This document shows positions 36,055 to 44,456 of a stretch of 64,000 bases of DNA, piece by piece; positions within the stretch are counted from its first letter, which is position 1; each line of letters begins with the position of its first letter. This stretch comes from DTLC01 sp964555645. Lineage in GTDB: Bacteria > Verrucomicrobiota > Verrucomicrobiia > Limisphaerales > DTLC01. Below the pieces are notes generated by a model. That model was not told where the DNA came from. It saw only the letters and a program-made list of their open reading frames with translations, and did no database searches. Made by a program: the position numbers and the translations under genes. The stretch is taken from the NCBI GenBank assembly GCA_964555645.1, contig CAZKTA010000014.1, forward strand, positions 18,120 through 82,119. The letters are read 5' to 3'.

Positions 36055-36438
36055 CTAATAATGCGCGATGACTTCTATTTCAACCTTGGCGCCTTTGGGT
36101 AGGGCGGATACTTCCACTGTCGAACGCGCCGGATGATCGGTACCGAAATGCCTTGCATAGACTTCATTCATCCCGGCGAAGTCGTCCAGATCGGCAAGGA
36201 ACACCGTCGTTTTAACCACATCCGCCAGTGTAAGGTTTTGGTCTGCAAGGATGTTTTTAATGTTCTGGAGTGTGCGTTCGGTTTGCGTGCGTATGTCGTC
36301 GCCGACAAGCTGTCCTGTGGCAGGGTCGAGTGCAATTTGACCTGAACAGAACAATAAGTCGCCCACTCGCACAGCAACACTGTATGGGCCGATTGGTGCG
36401 GGTGCGTTTGCAGGTCTGATGATCTTCTTTGTCGTCAT
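36055..36438 (-). CDS. RidA family enamine/imine deaminase
   Basis: A 127-residue protein from the ATG at 36436-36438; the upstream start at 36504 adds 22 residues that the family does not have. The RidA signature is present: PAPIGPYSVAV, LLFCSGQIALDP, TLQNIKNIL, VVKTTVFLADLDDFAGMNEVY and RSTVEVSALPKGAKVEIEVIA, including the Arg that binds the carboxylate and the C-terminal Glu. RidA hydrolyses reactive 2-aminoacrylate and related enamines in the cytoplasm. It is a single gene with no obvious operon partner. Confidence 0.93.
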   Translation of the reverse strand: MTTKKIIRPANAPAPIGPYSVAVRVGDLLFCSGQIALDPATGQLVGDDIRTQTERTLQNIKNILADQNLTLADVVKTTVFLADLDDFAGMNEVYARHFGTDHPARSTVEVSALPKGAKVEIEVIAHY

Positions 36439-36667
36439 AAATGTGCGCTGGTTAATTCTGTGTGCAATTTCAATCCCGCTCGTTGCCAAGTCAAGATTTA
36501 CCATATCGAAGCGCGAACAGCAGCGCTAGTACGCAGTTGTTTTGGTACAAGGACGACCCGCAAATCAAAGTCAGGGTCAAAAGCCGCGACTCTGGCTGCG
36601 GTTGTCTGCAAATTTTGCGGGGGGCAACGCCAGCCGAAATTGGCGGCTTCCATTGTGCAGCACGCAC

Positions 36668-36864
36668 ATGTTAAATAGGCTTCGAATGGAGGGCGAGGGG
36701 CACCATTTCGTAGTTCGTCAGGCTGTTGTAAAACCACGCGGGTTGACGCTTATTGAGTTGCTGGTTCTCATTGCGATCATAGCGATCATCGCCGCGCTGT
36801 TGCTGCCAGTGCCGAGCTAAAAGCCACACAAGCGGCCTGCCTCGGCAACATGCGGCAAGGCTAA
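36668..36864 (+). pseudogene. Remnant of a pseudopilin gene, frameshifted and truncated
   Basis: From the ATG at 36668 (or 36686) the frame encodes PRGLTLIELLVLIAIIAIIAALLLPV, an unmistakable prepilin helix with Glu at +5. The frame then hits a stop at PVPS. Shifting one base recovers AELKATQAACLGNMRQG, the conserved segment that follows the helix in H-X9-DG pseudopilins, but a stop follows at once (36862-36864) and the remaining 200 residues cannot be traced. It is therefore a decayed paralogue of the genes at 10461 and 52243. Confidence 0.75.
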
Positions 36865-37008
36865 GAGCAGCCAATGGACAAAGCCCGTTGCTTGATGGTG
36901 TATCAGCGGCAAGCGCCTAGCCCTACAGCGATTTTGTGCGTGAGCATTACCGGTTCCCCGGTTGTCGGTGAACAAGGCTTCGAAAAAGGCCCAGCCGCGC
37001 TTTGACAG

Positions 37009-37791
37009 TTACCCGAGCGTAAAAATTACTTTTTGCCCAACGCGTAAGCCGAATTGTTTGGCGGCGCTGTCACGGTTAACCGCGATTTCAAGCAAACCGC
37101 TTGAGCCGAAAACTGCCACCGGTTGGCCGGCTTTCACTGAACCGTAAAACTCTGCCAGCGCGCATCTTAGTTTTCGCCCTATCTGGACTTGCGCACGCGC
37201 TGATTCGCTGGGGACAACGTCGGTTTCTGCAATGTTCGTAATCGCGTTTCCAAACCTGTCAATGTACACGATCTCTCCCTTAATCACGTTCTTGCGTTTG
37301 GCTGGTTCAGGCCACGGGAGCTTGACAATCTCGGTTAGTTCCGGACCGAGCATCCGGATTTGCAATCCCTTGCTCAAATGCGCGGCTACTGGGGCAAAGA
37401 TATCGCGCCCATGAAAAGTACGGCTCAGAGGCTTTAGACGAAACCGTTCATTTTTGATCAGCCTCATTGTGCGGATTTTTTCGCGTCGCAGCGCCCAGCT
37501 CAAAACACCGTTGTCCGGCCCAACGAAGAAATAGTCTCCTGTCTCGACTGCAATTGCACCTCGTGCACTGCCAACGCCGGGATCGACAACCACCACGTGC
37601 ACAGTGCCTTTCGGTGCGAATTTATAACTTGCAGCCAGCGCGAATGCGCCTGCAGAAATGTCGCCCGGCGGTATCTCGTTTGTTATGTCGATTACAGTTG
37701 CGCGCGGGTTAATCTTTAACATCACGGCTTTCATCGTCCCGACAAACCAATCCCGCGTGCCGAAATCTGTAATGAGCGTGATCAGGTCCAC
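37009..37791 (-). CDS. S-adenosyl-L-methionine hydrolase/hydroxide adenosyltransferase (DUF62)
   Basis: About 260 residues if translation begins at the GTG (37789-37791), where the family's first strand VDLITLITDFGTRDWFVG begins. The longer frame from 37932 adds 47 unrelated residues and overlaps the divergent dehydrogenase gene, so I reject it. Family motifs: TDFG near the start, INPRATVIDITNEIPPGDI, VHVVVVDPGVGS, FVGPDNGVLS, SRTFHGRDIFAPVAAHLS and IDRFGNAITNI. These enzymes split SAM to adenosine and methionine using water; fluorinase and chlorinase relatives use halide. It lacks the halogenase insert as far as visible. It is divergent from the next gene with about 54 bp between starts. Confidence 0.88.
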   Translation of the reverse strand: MDLITLITDFGTRDWFVGTMKAVMLKINPRATVIDITNEIPPGDISAGAFALAASYKFAPKGTVHVVVVDPGVGSARGAIAVETGDYFFVGPDNGVLSWALRREKIRTMRLIKNERFRLKPLSRTFHGRDIFAPVAAHLSKGLQIRMLGPELTEIVKLPWPEPAKRKNVIKGEIVYIDRFGNAITNIAETDVVPSESARAQVQIGRKLRCALAEFYGSVKAGQPVAVFGSSGLLEIAVNRDSAAKQFGLRVGQKVIFTLG

Positions 37792-37845
37792 GCCACAAAA
37801 TTTACATTGATCTGCTGCCAACCGGAACAGAAGAATCCAGGCGCG

Positions 37846-38547
37846 ATGCCGCAGAGTAAGTTTGTCGTTATTACGGGAGTGTCGCGCGGGCTCGGCCGTG
37901 CGATGGTAAGCGAGTTTATTCGGGCTGGACACAAAGTTGCTGGGTGCGCTCGCTCAGCAGACGCAATCGCACAGCTTCGCGCCAGTTGTGGTTCACCGCA
38001 TGACTTTGCCGTGGTGGACGTGTCTGCTGACGCTCAGGTAAGCGCATGGGCTGAACGTGTGCTGAAAGCCCACGGCGCGCCTGACCTGTTGATCAACAAT
38101 GCTGCTTTGATAAATCACAATGCGCCGTTGTGGGAGGTCAGCGCCGAGGAATTTTCACAGGTTGTTGACGTGAACATCAAAGGAGTTGCAAATGTAATCC
38201 GGCGATTTGTACCTGAAATGATCCGGCGGGGCAGGGGTGTCATTGTCAACATCAGCTCTGGCTGGGGTAGATCTGCAGACGCACAGGTCGCACCGTACTG
38301 CGCAACCAAATGGGCTATTGAAGGCATGACATTGGCTTTGGCACAGGAACTACCGCATGGGCTAGCTGCAGTTGCGCTTAACCCAGGCGTAATTAATACG
38401 GCAATGTTGGAGAGCTGCTTTGGCGCAGCAGCAAAAAACTATCCGAGCCCGATAGAATGGGCAAAACGCGCTGTGCCGTTCATGCTTGAGCTGGAACCAC
38501 GTGACAACGGCAAACAATTGACAGTGCCAAGTGTGCCGACCGATTAG
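37846..38547 (+). CDS. Short-chain dehydrogenase/reductase
   Basis: About 233 residues from the ATG at 37846; the ATG at 37807 adds a Cys/Gln-rich 13-residue stretch. SDR motifs are GVSRGLG (cofactor), NNAA, a catalytic Ser in NISSGWG and YCATK. NNAA instead of NNAG, plus the GWGRSADAQVAPYC segment, resemble the plant-type NADPH-dependent pterin aldehyde reductase branch. The C-terminus (NGKQLTVPSV) also fits. It is transcribed divergently from the SAM hydrolase and runs toward the small gene at 38592. Substrate unknown. Confidence 0.85.
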   Translation: MPQSKFVVITGVSRGLGRAMVSEFIRAGHKVAGCARSADAIAQLRASCGSPHDFAVVDVSADAQVSAWAERVLKAHGAPDLLINNAALINHNAPLWEVSAEEFSQVVDVNIKGVANVIRRFVPEMIRRGRGVIVNISSGWGRSADAQVAPYCATKWAIEGMTLALAQELPHGLAAVALNPGVINTAMLESCFGAAAKNYPSPIEWAKRAVPFMLELEPRDNGKQLTVPSVPTD

Positions 38548-38591
38548 CCGGGGCTGCTTGACTTGTTTAGTGCTGGCGGTACGTTGTTCGT

Positions 38592-38864
38592 GTGGCAAAC
38601 ACGAGCGGCAAAAAGAGAAGACCCCGCGCAATGTTGCTTGGCGTCGGGCTTGACTCAGACGGTCACAAACGCGTGACCGAAGGCCCGAACTTTTTGCTTG
38701 TGGGCGGTTCAGAAGAGACACACGAGGCAATGACCGAAAAGGTTATCAAGATAAACGAAAAGCTCAAAACCGCCGGTAAAACACTCGAAACAGTGAGCCG
38801 CGAACAGTTCGACGACATTGCACATTCGGTGGGGTTGCGCAAGGGCCCATCGAAAGGCCGATGA
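38592..38864 (+). CDS. Small conserved-looking basic protein, unknown
   Basis: A 90-residue frame from a GTG start, 44 bp after the dehydrogenase gene. The N-terminus is basic (ANTSGKKRRPRAM), the middle reads LLGVGLDSDGHKRVTEGPNFLLVGGSEETHEAMTEKVIKINEKL and the end is GLRKGPSKGR. Composition and codon pattern look coding, and the compact mixed helix/strand pattern suggests a folded cytoplasmic domain. I do not recognise the family, so no function is assigned. Confidence 0.6.
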   Translation: MANTSGKKRRPRAMLLGVGLDSDGHKRVTEGPNFLLVGGSEETHEAMTEKVIKINEKLKTAGKTLETVSREQFDDIAHSVGLRKGPSKGR

Positions 38865-39631
38865 GCAGGTTTAACTAGTTGCGCGATCGTGCAAGTCGTG
38901 GGTGGGTATAACTGTTTTCTTGCTGTCTCATGTACGGTCAGTTACTTGTCAGAACCTTTCTGAAAGCTCCTGAAGTTTTGTTTCCATAGGTTCGCCAGGC
39001 TGCACGCAATGCATGGGGTAAAGCGTGCATTTGGCCATGATCAAATCTGCAAAAAGTTGTTTCCCGGCTAGTCGGCCAGTCTGAATTTGAGCGCAGGCGT
39101 ATAGTGAGAGAAGTACAGGTAAACAACATTATAGAGTGATTCTACCCCAGCGGCGCGGGCCGCTCCCGGGCTTTAAGTGGTTGCTTTTCGAGTGCGGCTG
39201 TGACGTGACCACAAAACGCACAGGTTCTTCTTCGAAAAATTAGGAATGCGCGCACCGACCGCGCACGCGCTACGGCGGCCTAATCAGGTTTGGCTGAGAC
39301 TTCCTGTTTGGACTTTCGACTGTTCACATGTGACGGTACCGGGACGTAACAGTGCGGTGTTCGTTCTGCTACAAGTCGGGAGAGGCCTGCTGTGGAACGG
39401 TTCGTTTGCACAGTAAGTCACCACAGGATGTTGTGCTTTCGGTTTCTCAGTTCCTACGTCATTGGTCAGGCACGTCAGTGTGCAGCAGAGCAGAACCGAA
39501 CGCACTTGTGCACTAAAAAGTTTTGCGATGGATTGGCATTGTGCACACCGCACCCTTTCAGATTTATGTCACCTTGCGTTCTGGCTTGGGACAAGTAATG
39601 TTGTTGCCAATTTAAGTGCGCCGAGAACTGC
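38865..39631. other. Long intergenic region upstream of the complex I operon
   Basis: About 770 bp without a credible gene; frames on both strands have Cys/His/Arg-rich, shadow-like composition. A hairpin AGCGGC-GCGG-GCCGCT lies at 39149-39164, perhaps the terminator of the gene at 38592. The large promoter of the respiratory operon should be in the last 300 bp, but no clear -35/-10 pair was found. A small RNA or leader cannot be excluded. Confidence 0.45.
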
Positions 39632-40030
39632 ATGGACGAGCAGTACTTTATTGACCTCGTTTATTTAGCGACATTTTGCGCAGGCGGGCTGGCATTTGCG
39701 CTGGCGCCGTTTGCTTTGGTGCGTTTATTGGCGCCACGCAAAACACGCGCCACGGCGAACAAGACCATGCAGCCTGTCGAGTGCGGCATAGACCCAATCG
39801 GTGATGCGTGGATTAGGTTCGGTGCGGTTTACTACCTGTACGCGCTTGTATTTGTGGCTTTCGCAGTTGACGTGTTGTTTTTGGTTCCCGTTGCGCTCGT
39901 GTACGACCGCAGGTTTGAGCTTCGGGATTTTGTGGAGCTGGTGATTTTTGTTGGTGTGCTGTCGCTAGTGATCATTTACGCGTGGAAGAAAGGCTACTTC
40001 GAATGGCGGATCAACAAACTAAATGCTTGA
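39632..40030 (+). CDS. nuoA: NADH-quinone oxidoreductase subunit A (NuoA)
   Basis: A 132-residue membrane protein with three helices. The loop after helix one holds MQPVECGIDPIGDAW, the NuoA hallmark with a conserved Cys/Gly that contacts the quinone channel; RFGAVYYLYALVFVAFAVDVLFLVPVAL is helix two. It is the first gene of the complex I operon, matching the usual A-B-C-D order. It overlaps nuoB by 28 bp. Inner membrane. Confidence 0.95.
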   Translation: MDEQYFIDLVYLATFCAGGLAFALAPFALVRLLAPRKTRATANKTMQPVECGIDPIGDAWIRFGAVYYLYALVFVAFAVDVLFLVPVALVYDRRFELRDFVELVIFVGVLSLVIIYAWKKGYFEWRINKLNA

Positions 40031-40539
40031 GGAATCACGCCGACGGATCGGCATTCGCGTCAGGCAACCAGATCCAGTTTGCTAAGCTGGAACAGTTGCT
40101 GGATTGGGGCCGAGCCAACTCGCTTTGGCCGCTTACGTTCGGGCTGGCTTGCTGCGCAATCGAGATGATGGCCACCGGCGCGTCGCGATTCGACCTTGCA
40201 CGGTTTGGCGCTGAGGTGTTTCGGCCCTCGCCACGCCAGGCTGATGTGATGATCGTTGCTGGTACTGTGAATTGGAAGATGGCTGGCCCGATCAAGACTC
40301 TGTACGACCAAATGCTCGAGCCGAAGTGGGTAATTGCATTTGGGAACTGCGCAATTTCAGGCGGGCCGTTTGTGTTCTCCGGCCAATACGCCGTGGTTGA
40401 GGGTGTTGACAAACTTTTTCATGTGGACGTTTACGTGCCGGGCTGCCCACCACGGCCCGAAGCGCTCATTGAGGGTATTCTTACACTTGAAGAAAAAATC
40501 ACTGGCAAACGCCGCTGGCCGAGGGTAAGTGCGCAATGA
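40003..40539 (+). CDS. nuoB: NADH-quinone oxidoreductase subunit B (NuoB)
   Basis: About 178 residues from the ATG at 40003, inside the end of nuoA. The four ligands of cluster N2 are visible: the adjacent Cys pair in FGLACCAIEMM, Cys in FGNCAISGG and Cys in VPGCPPRPEAL. RFGAEVFRPSPRQADVMIVAGTV is also canonical. This subunit carries the last iron-sulphur cluster before quinone. It overlaps nuoC by 4 bp (ATGA). Confidence 0.96.
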   Translation: MADQQTKCLRNHADGSAFASGNQIQFAKLEQLLDWGRANSLWPLTFGLACCAIEMMATGASRFDLARFGAEVFRPSPRQADVMIVAGTVNWKMAGPIKTLYDQMLEPKWVIAFGNCAISGGPFVFSGQYAVVEGVDKLFHVDVYVPGCPPRPEALIEGILTLEEKITGKRRWPRVSAQ

Positions 40540-41039
40540 ACACGCTCATTGAAGAACTTAAGTCAGCTTTTGCGAAGCTGGTTGTTGCAGGTGCTTCAAG
40601 TGCTATTTCGCATAATGCCAAACCGGTCGAGGTGCATACCTTTGATCCCCAATTGAAAGGGTATCACTTGGACGTCATGGTTCAAGCCGAGGCTGTGGTC
40701 GCCGCAGCCGAGGTCGCCGACAGGTTCGGGTTCGCTATTGACACAATTACGGGTGTTGACTGGATTGCTGTGGGGGAGATAGAAGTGGTTTATGACTTTT
40801 TCCATCCGCAGCACGGTTTGCATTTAGTAGTGCGCACGCGCGTGCCCCGGGATAATCCGGCGCTGCCGACAATTCAGGGTGTTTTTCCAGGAGCAAACTG
40901 GCACGAGCGCGAAACGCACGATTTTTTTGGCATAAGTTTCATTGGCCATCCCAACCTGACACCGTTGCTTTTGCCGGAGGACGCCAATTACCACCCTCTG
41001 CGGAAAGATTTCCAAAATGCAGCTCCAGCAACAAGTTGA
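40536..41039 (+). CDS. nuoC: NADH-quinone oxidoreductase subunit C (NuoC)
   Basis: A 167-residue soluble subunit. The family end is clear: VVRTRVPRDNPALPTIQGVFPGANWHERETHDFFGISFIGHPNLTPLLLPEDANYHPLRKDF. It binds NuoD and NuoB in the peripheral arm. It is separate from nuoD, unlike the fused nuoCD of enterobacteria. It overlaps nuoB by 4 bp and nuoD by 23 bp. Confidence 0.95.
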   Translation: MNTLIEELKSAFAKLVVAGASSAISHNAKPVEVHTFDPQLKGYHLDVMVQAEAVVAAAEVADRFGFAIDTITGVDWIAVGEIEVVYDFFHPQHGLHLVVRTRVPRDNPALPTIQGVFPGANWHERETHDFFGISFIGHPNLTPLLLPEDANYHPLRKDFQNAAPATS

Positions 41040-42156
41040 GTTGACTGACGCAGCGGGGCAGGTCCGGGAAACGTTCGTGCTCAACGTCGGGCCGCAACAC
41101 CCTGCCACACACGGCGTGCTCCGGCTCAAGCTCACTATGGACGGTGAGTACGTACTCAACGCCGAGCCTGTGATCGGCTACGTGCATCGTATGCACGAGA
41201 AGATGGGTGAGAACCGGACTTATGTGCAGTTTTTGCCTAACCCGAGTCGGGTAGATTACCTGTCGGCGATGCACTACATGCACGCTTTTGTGGGCGTGGT
41301 CGAGCGCGCCCTTAACATACAAGTGCCGCCCCGCGCCGAGTACATCCGCGTGATCACCTCTGAGTTGAACCGGATTGCAAGTCACTTGGTGTGGTTTGGT
41401 GCGTTTTTGCTCGATCTGGGTGCATTCACGCCATTGTTGTTTGCGTTCGACGACCGCGAAAAGATTCTTGACTTGCTTGAAAGCATCTCCGGCTCGCGCC
41501 TGACTTACTGCTATTACAGGTTCGGAGGGGTGTGCAACGACATTGACGAACCGTTTATCGAAGGTGTACGCGCATTTGTTAAGCACATGTGGCCACGGCT
41601 GAAGATGTACCACAAGCTTGTCACTGAAAACATCATCCTACGCAAGCGGTTAGAAGGCGTTGGAGTGATCAGTGCGCAGTTGTGTCGCAAATACGGCGCA
41701 ACTGGCCCGGTGTTGCGCGGCTCGGGAGTTGCGTGTGATGTGCGTAGGCTCGAACCATACTCAGTTTATCAGCAGTTTGAGTTCGACGTGCCGCATTTTA
41801 CCGAGGGCGACTGCATGGCGCGTTACAAGGTCAGAATGGAAGAAATCAGGCAAAGCTTGCACATAATAGAGCAGGCAGTAGCCAAACTGCCAACCGGCCC
41901 TGTGATGGCGGAAAAGGTGCCACGCGTCCTTAGGCCGCCAGCGGGTGATTACTATTTCGCGGTAGAAGCCGCACGTGGCAGATTCGCGATTCGGCTTGTC
42001 AGTGATGGCAGCGAGATCCCATACCGGCTGAAGCTACGCTCACCGTCGTTTTCGAACCTTGCGCTGTTTGGTGAGGCGGCTCGTGGGTTACTTTTACAGG
42101 ATGCACTCGCGTTGTTGGGCAGTTTGGACCTTGTAATACCGGATGTTGACAGATGA
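41017..42156 (+). CDS. nuoD: NADH-quinone oxidoreductase subunit D (NuoD, 49 kDa type)
   Basis: A 379-residue subunit that lines the quinone cavity. Near the start is VLNVGPQHPATHGVLRLKLTMDGE with the two conserved histidines, followed by GYVHRMHEKMGENRTY and, at the C-terminus, RLVSDGSEIPYRLKLRSPSFSNLALF and the GSLDLVIPDVDR end that completes the family. It starts within nuoC, indicating coupling, and its length is normal for an unfused NuoD. Confidence 0.96.
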   Translation: MQLQQQVELTDAAGQVRETFVLNVGPQHPATHGVLRLKLTMDGEYVLNAEPVIGYVHRMHEKMGENRTYVQFLPNPSRVDYLSAMHYMHAFVGVVERALNIQVPPRAEYIRVITSELNRIASHLVWFGAFLLDLGAFTPLLFAFDDREKILDLLESISGSRLTYCYYRFGGVCNDIDEPFIEGVRAFVKHMWPRLKMYHKLVTENIILRKRLEGVGVISAQLCRKYGATGPVLRGSGVACDVRRLEPYSVYQQFEFDVPHFTEGDCMARYKVRMEEIRQSLHIIEQAVAKLPTGPVMAEKVPRVLRPPAGDYYFAVEAARGRFAIRLVSDGSEIPYRLKLRSPSFSNLALFGEAARGLLLQDALALLGSLDLVIPDVDR

Positions 42157-42163
42157 AGGTTTC

Positions 42164-43153
42164 ATGACGATTCCAGAGCCATACCGTTTGGTTGCGTATC
42201 TGATAGGTGCGTTGGCCTTCGTGGGCCTTAACGCAGCATATTTGGTATGGATGGAGCGAAAGGTATCGGCCCGGGTCCAACGCCGAGTCGGTCCGACTGA
42301 GGTTGGACCAGGAGGGTTGCTCCAACCTATTGCAGACGGGTTAAAGCTGTTAAGCAAGCAACTGGTCGTTTTACCTGAGGCCGACAGGGTATTGTTCAGG
42401 CTTGCGCCTGTATTCGTCATGGCCCCAGCACTAATGTGCCTTGCCGTAATCCCGTTCGGCGCAGGCGTGGGCGCACGCGATTTCAACCTCGGTCTTTTGT
42501 TGGTGTTTGCCTTCGGCTCGATCAATGTACTAGCAATACTGTTGGGCGGATGGGCATCAAGGAACAAATATTCAATTATCGCGGCTGCGCGTGTCGTGTC
42601 GCAAAACGTAGCATACGAAATCCCGATGCTACTTGTTGTTACGACAATGTTGCTAACCACAGGCACGATGAACCTGCGGGAGATTGTCGAGGAACAAGCC
42701 GGCGGAGTATGGAATTGGAACATCGTCAAGCTGGGCGCTAATCCGCTGATGCCAGTTTTGTTTCTGATCTTTTTTGTCTGCATGTTGGCTGAGACGAACC
42801 GTGCGCCGTTCGATATGGCTGAGGCCGAGAGCGAGCTCGTTGCAGGCGCGTTTACAGAGTACGCCGGCATGGGTTTCAGCGTGTTTTTCATGGCCGAGTA
42901 CGCGAACATAGTTGTTGGTTCTGCAGTTGCAACAGTGCTTTTTTTGGGCGGATGGCAAAGCCCGGTGGGGGTACTGCCTGGTGCGTTCTGGTTTTTGCTC
43001 AAGCTTTATGTACTTGTGTCCGTAGTGATGTGGATACGCTGGACATTCCCGCGCACACAATTTTATAGGCTTTTGAACTTGTCGTGGAAGATTCTCATTC
43101 CCGGTGCAATCGGCGCACTGGTTTTGACGGCTGCTATGCTGAAGCTGATGTGA
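42164..43153 (+). CDS. nuoH: NADH-quinone oxidoreductase subunit H (NuoH)
   Basis: About 329 residues and eight helices. Conserved segments are MERKVSARVQRRVGPTEVGPGGLLQPIADGLKLLSKQ after helix one, and the acidic loop LAETNRAPFDMAEAESELVAGAFTEYAGM that leads into the E-channel. The ATG at 42164 is preceded by GAAGG at a good spacing; the ATG at 42143 inside nuoD has none. NuoH links quinone chemistry to the membrane arm. Confidence 0.95.
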   Translation: MTIPEPYRLVAYLIGALAFVGLNAAYLVWMERKVSARVQRRVGPTEVGPGGLLQPIADGLKLLSKQLVVLPEADRVLFRLAPVFVMAPALMCLAVIPFGAGVGARDFNLGLLLVFAFGSINVLAILLGGWASRNKYSIIAAARVVSQNVAYEIPMLLVVTTMLLTTGTMNLREIVEEQAGGVWNWNIVKLGANPLMPVLFLIFFVCMLAETNRAPFDMAEAESELVAGAFTEYAGMGFSVFFMAEYANIVVGSAVATVLFLGGWQSPVGVLPGAFWFLLKLYVLVSVVMWIRWTFPRTQFYRLLNLSWKILIPGAIGALVLTAAMLKLM

Positions 43154-43155
43154 AC

Positions 43156-43605
43156 ATGATCGCCGCGCTTAAAGAGGTTTACATCGGGTTGCAAAGCTTG
43201 GCAGTCGGCATGGCAATCACGCTGAAACAGTTCTTCAGCCGGCCTGTGACAGTCCATTACCCATGGCAAACACTCGAATTACCCGCGCGTTATCGTGGCC
43301 ATATCGTTCTTGTGTGTGATGAGCAGACCGGCCGGCTCCGATGCATTGCGTGCAAGGCATGCGAACGCATCTGCCCGAGCGATTGCATATTCGTCGATGG
43401 AGTCAAGCGTCCCGGTGAAACGCGCAAGTCTGTAACCGAGTTCAACCTCGATTTTACAAAGTGCAGTTTGTGTGGGCTATGCGTCGAGGTGTGCCCGGTT
43501 GACGCGCTCGCATTTTCAAAGCGGTACAACCTTGCAAGCACGCAAAAGTCCGACTTTGATGCGATTGACCTGTACAAGTTGGCGACCGCTAAATTCGAAA
43601 AATGA
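43156..43605 (+). CDS. nuoI: NADH-quinone oxidoreductase subunit I (NuoI)
   Basis: About 149 residues from the ATG at 43156, two bases after the nuoH stop. Two [4Fe-4S] motifs are intact: CIACKACERICP and CSLCGLCVEVCP, for clusters N6a and N6b. The N-terminal helix (GLQSLAVGMAITLKQFF) lies along the membrane and RYRGHIVL precedes the first motif. It passes electrons to NuoB. The next gene overlaps its stop by 4 bp. Confidence 0.95.
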   Translation: MIAALKEVYIGLQSLAVGMAITLKQFFSRPVTVHYPWQTLELPARYRGHIVLVCDEQTGRLRCIACKACERICPSDCIFVDGVKRPGETRKSVTEFNLDFTKCSLCGLCVEVCPVDALAFSKRYNLASTQKSDFDAIDLYKLATAKFEK

Positions 43606-44135
43606 ACGATTTTCCTGCACTTGAGTATCTAGCGCGCGCTGTGTTTGTGCTAGCCATGTTGGCAACCGTATGCGGCGCGTTAATTGCGGTATTGAGCAAG
43701 CGGATCATTCGCAGTGTGGCCGGGCTTGCATTGTGCTGCATCGGGCTGGCGGGTTTATACTATTTCCTACATGCACCGTTTCTTGCGCTGATGGAGATTC
43801 TGATCTATGTGGGGGCAGTTTGCGTGACAATCGTGTTTGCAGTCATGCTCGCTGAGCCGGATGAACCGCCACAGCGCGAATCGCGCACGGCAGCGCTTCT
43901 ATGGAACGCTGCAGCTGTTGGCTGCAGTGCAGGGGTGTTTTATGCAATTGCCAAAACCGCACTCAACCATCCATGGCCCGCACCAGGGCACCTGGTCAAG
44001 CCGGACACGGTGCGCGAGATCGGCACCGCGTTTTTGACCACGCATGCTTTAGCGTTCGAGTTGATTTCAGTGGTGTTGGTTGTGGCGATAATCGGCGCGC
44101 TTGTGGTCGCGCGTCTGGGGAGGGCAAAATCATGA
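43602..44135 (+). CDS. nuoJ: NADH-quinone oxidoreductase subunit J (NuoJ)
   Basis: A 177-residue protein with five helices. The third helix region, FLALMEILIYVGAVCVTIVFAVMLAEPDE, is the NuoJ hallmark, including the pi-bulge helix near YVGAV. It overlaps nuoI and nuoK by 4 bp on each side. Confidence 0.93.
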   Translation: MNDFPALEYLARAVFVLAMLATVCGALIAVLSKRIIRSVAGLALCCIGLAGLYYFLHAPFLALMEILIYVGAVCVTIVFAVMLAEPDEPPQRESRTAALLWNAAAVGCSAGVFYAIAKTALNHPWPAPGHLVKPDTVREIGTAFLTTHALAFELISVVLVVAIIGALVVARLGRAKS

Positions 44136-44452
44136 GTTTCGATTACGACAGACCAGAGCTTTACCTTGGTATTGCTGCGTTTTTGCTGGCCGCAGGTGTA
44201 TTCGGTCTGGTTCGCCGGCGCACCTTCATTGGGATTTTAATTGCTGGGGAGCTGGTGTTTTCGGGGGCGGCACTTAATTTCATTGCTATGAACAGGTTCT
44301 TTGCAGGCGATGGTGTAACCGGTCAGGTTTGCGTGTTGTTCATCATGGGGCTTGCAGCCGCCGAAATCGCCATTGCACTTGGGATTTGCATAGCCGTGTA
44401 CAGGCATCATAAAACAGTCGGCTCGAAAGATGTGGCTGAGCTGCGAGGATGA
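44132..44452 (+). CDS. nuoK: NADH-quinone oxidoreductase subunit K (NuoK)
   Basis: A 106-residue protein with three helices. Both conserved intramembrane glutamates are visible, in ILIAGELVFSGAALNFIAM and GLAAAEIAIALGICIAVYR. The ATG at 44132 overlaps the nuoJ stop. It carries protons between NuoJ/H and the antiporter-like subunits. Confidence 0.94.
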   Translation: MSFDYDRPELYLGIAAFLLAAGVFGLVRRRTFIGILIAGELVFSGAALNFIAMNRFFAGDGVTGQVCVLFIMGLAAAEIAIALGICIAVYRHHKTVGSKDVAELRG

Positions 44453-44456
44453 CGGG

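Noticed and set aside
37792..37932. Longer N-terminus of the SAM hydrolase
   Set aside because: The extra 47 residues are unlike the family and overlap the divergent dehydrogenase gene; the GTG at 37791 begins the first conserved strand.
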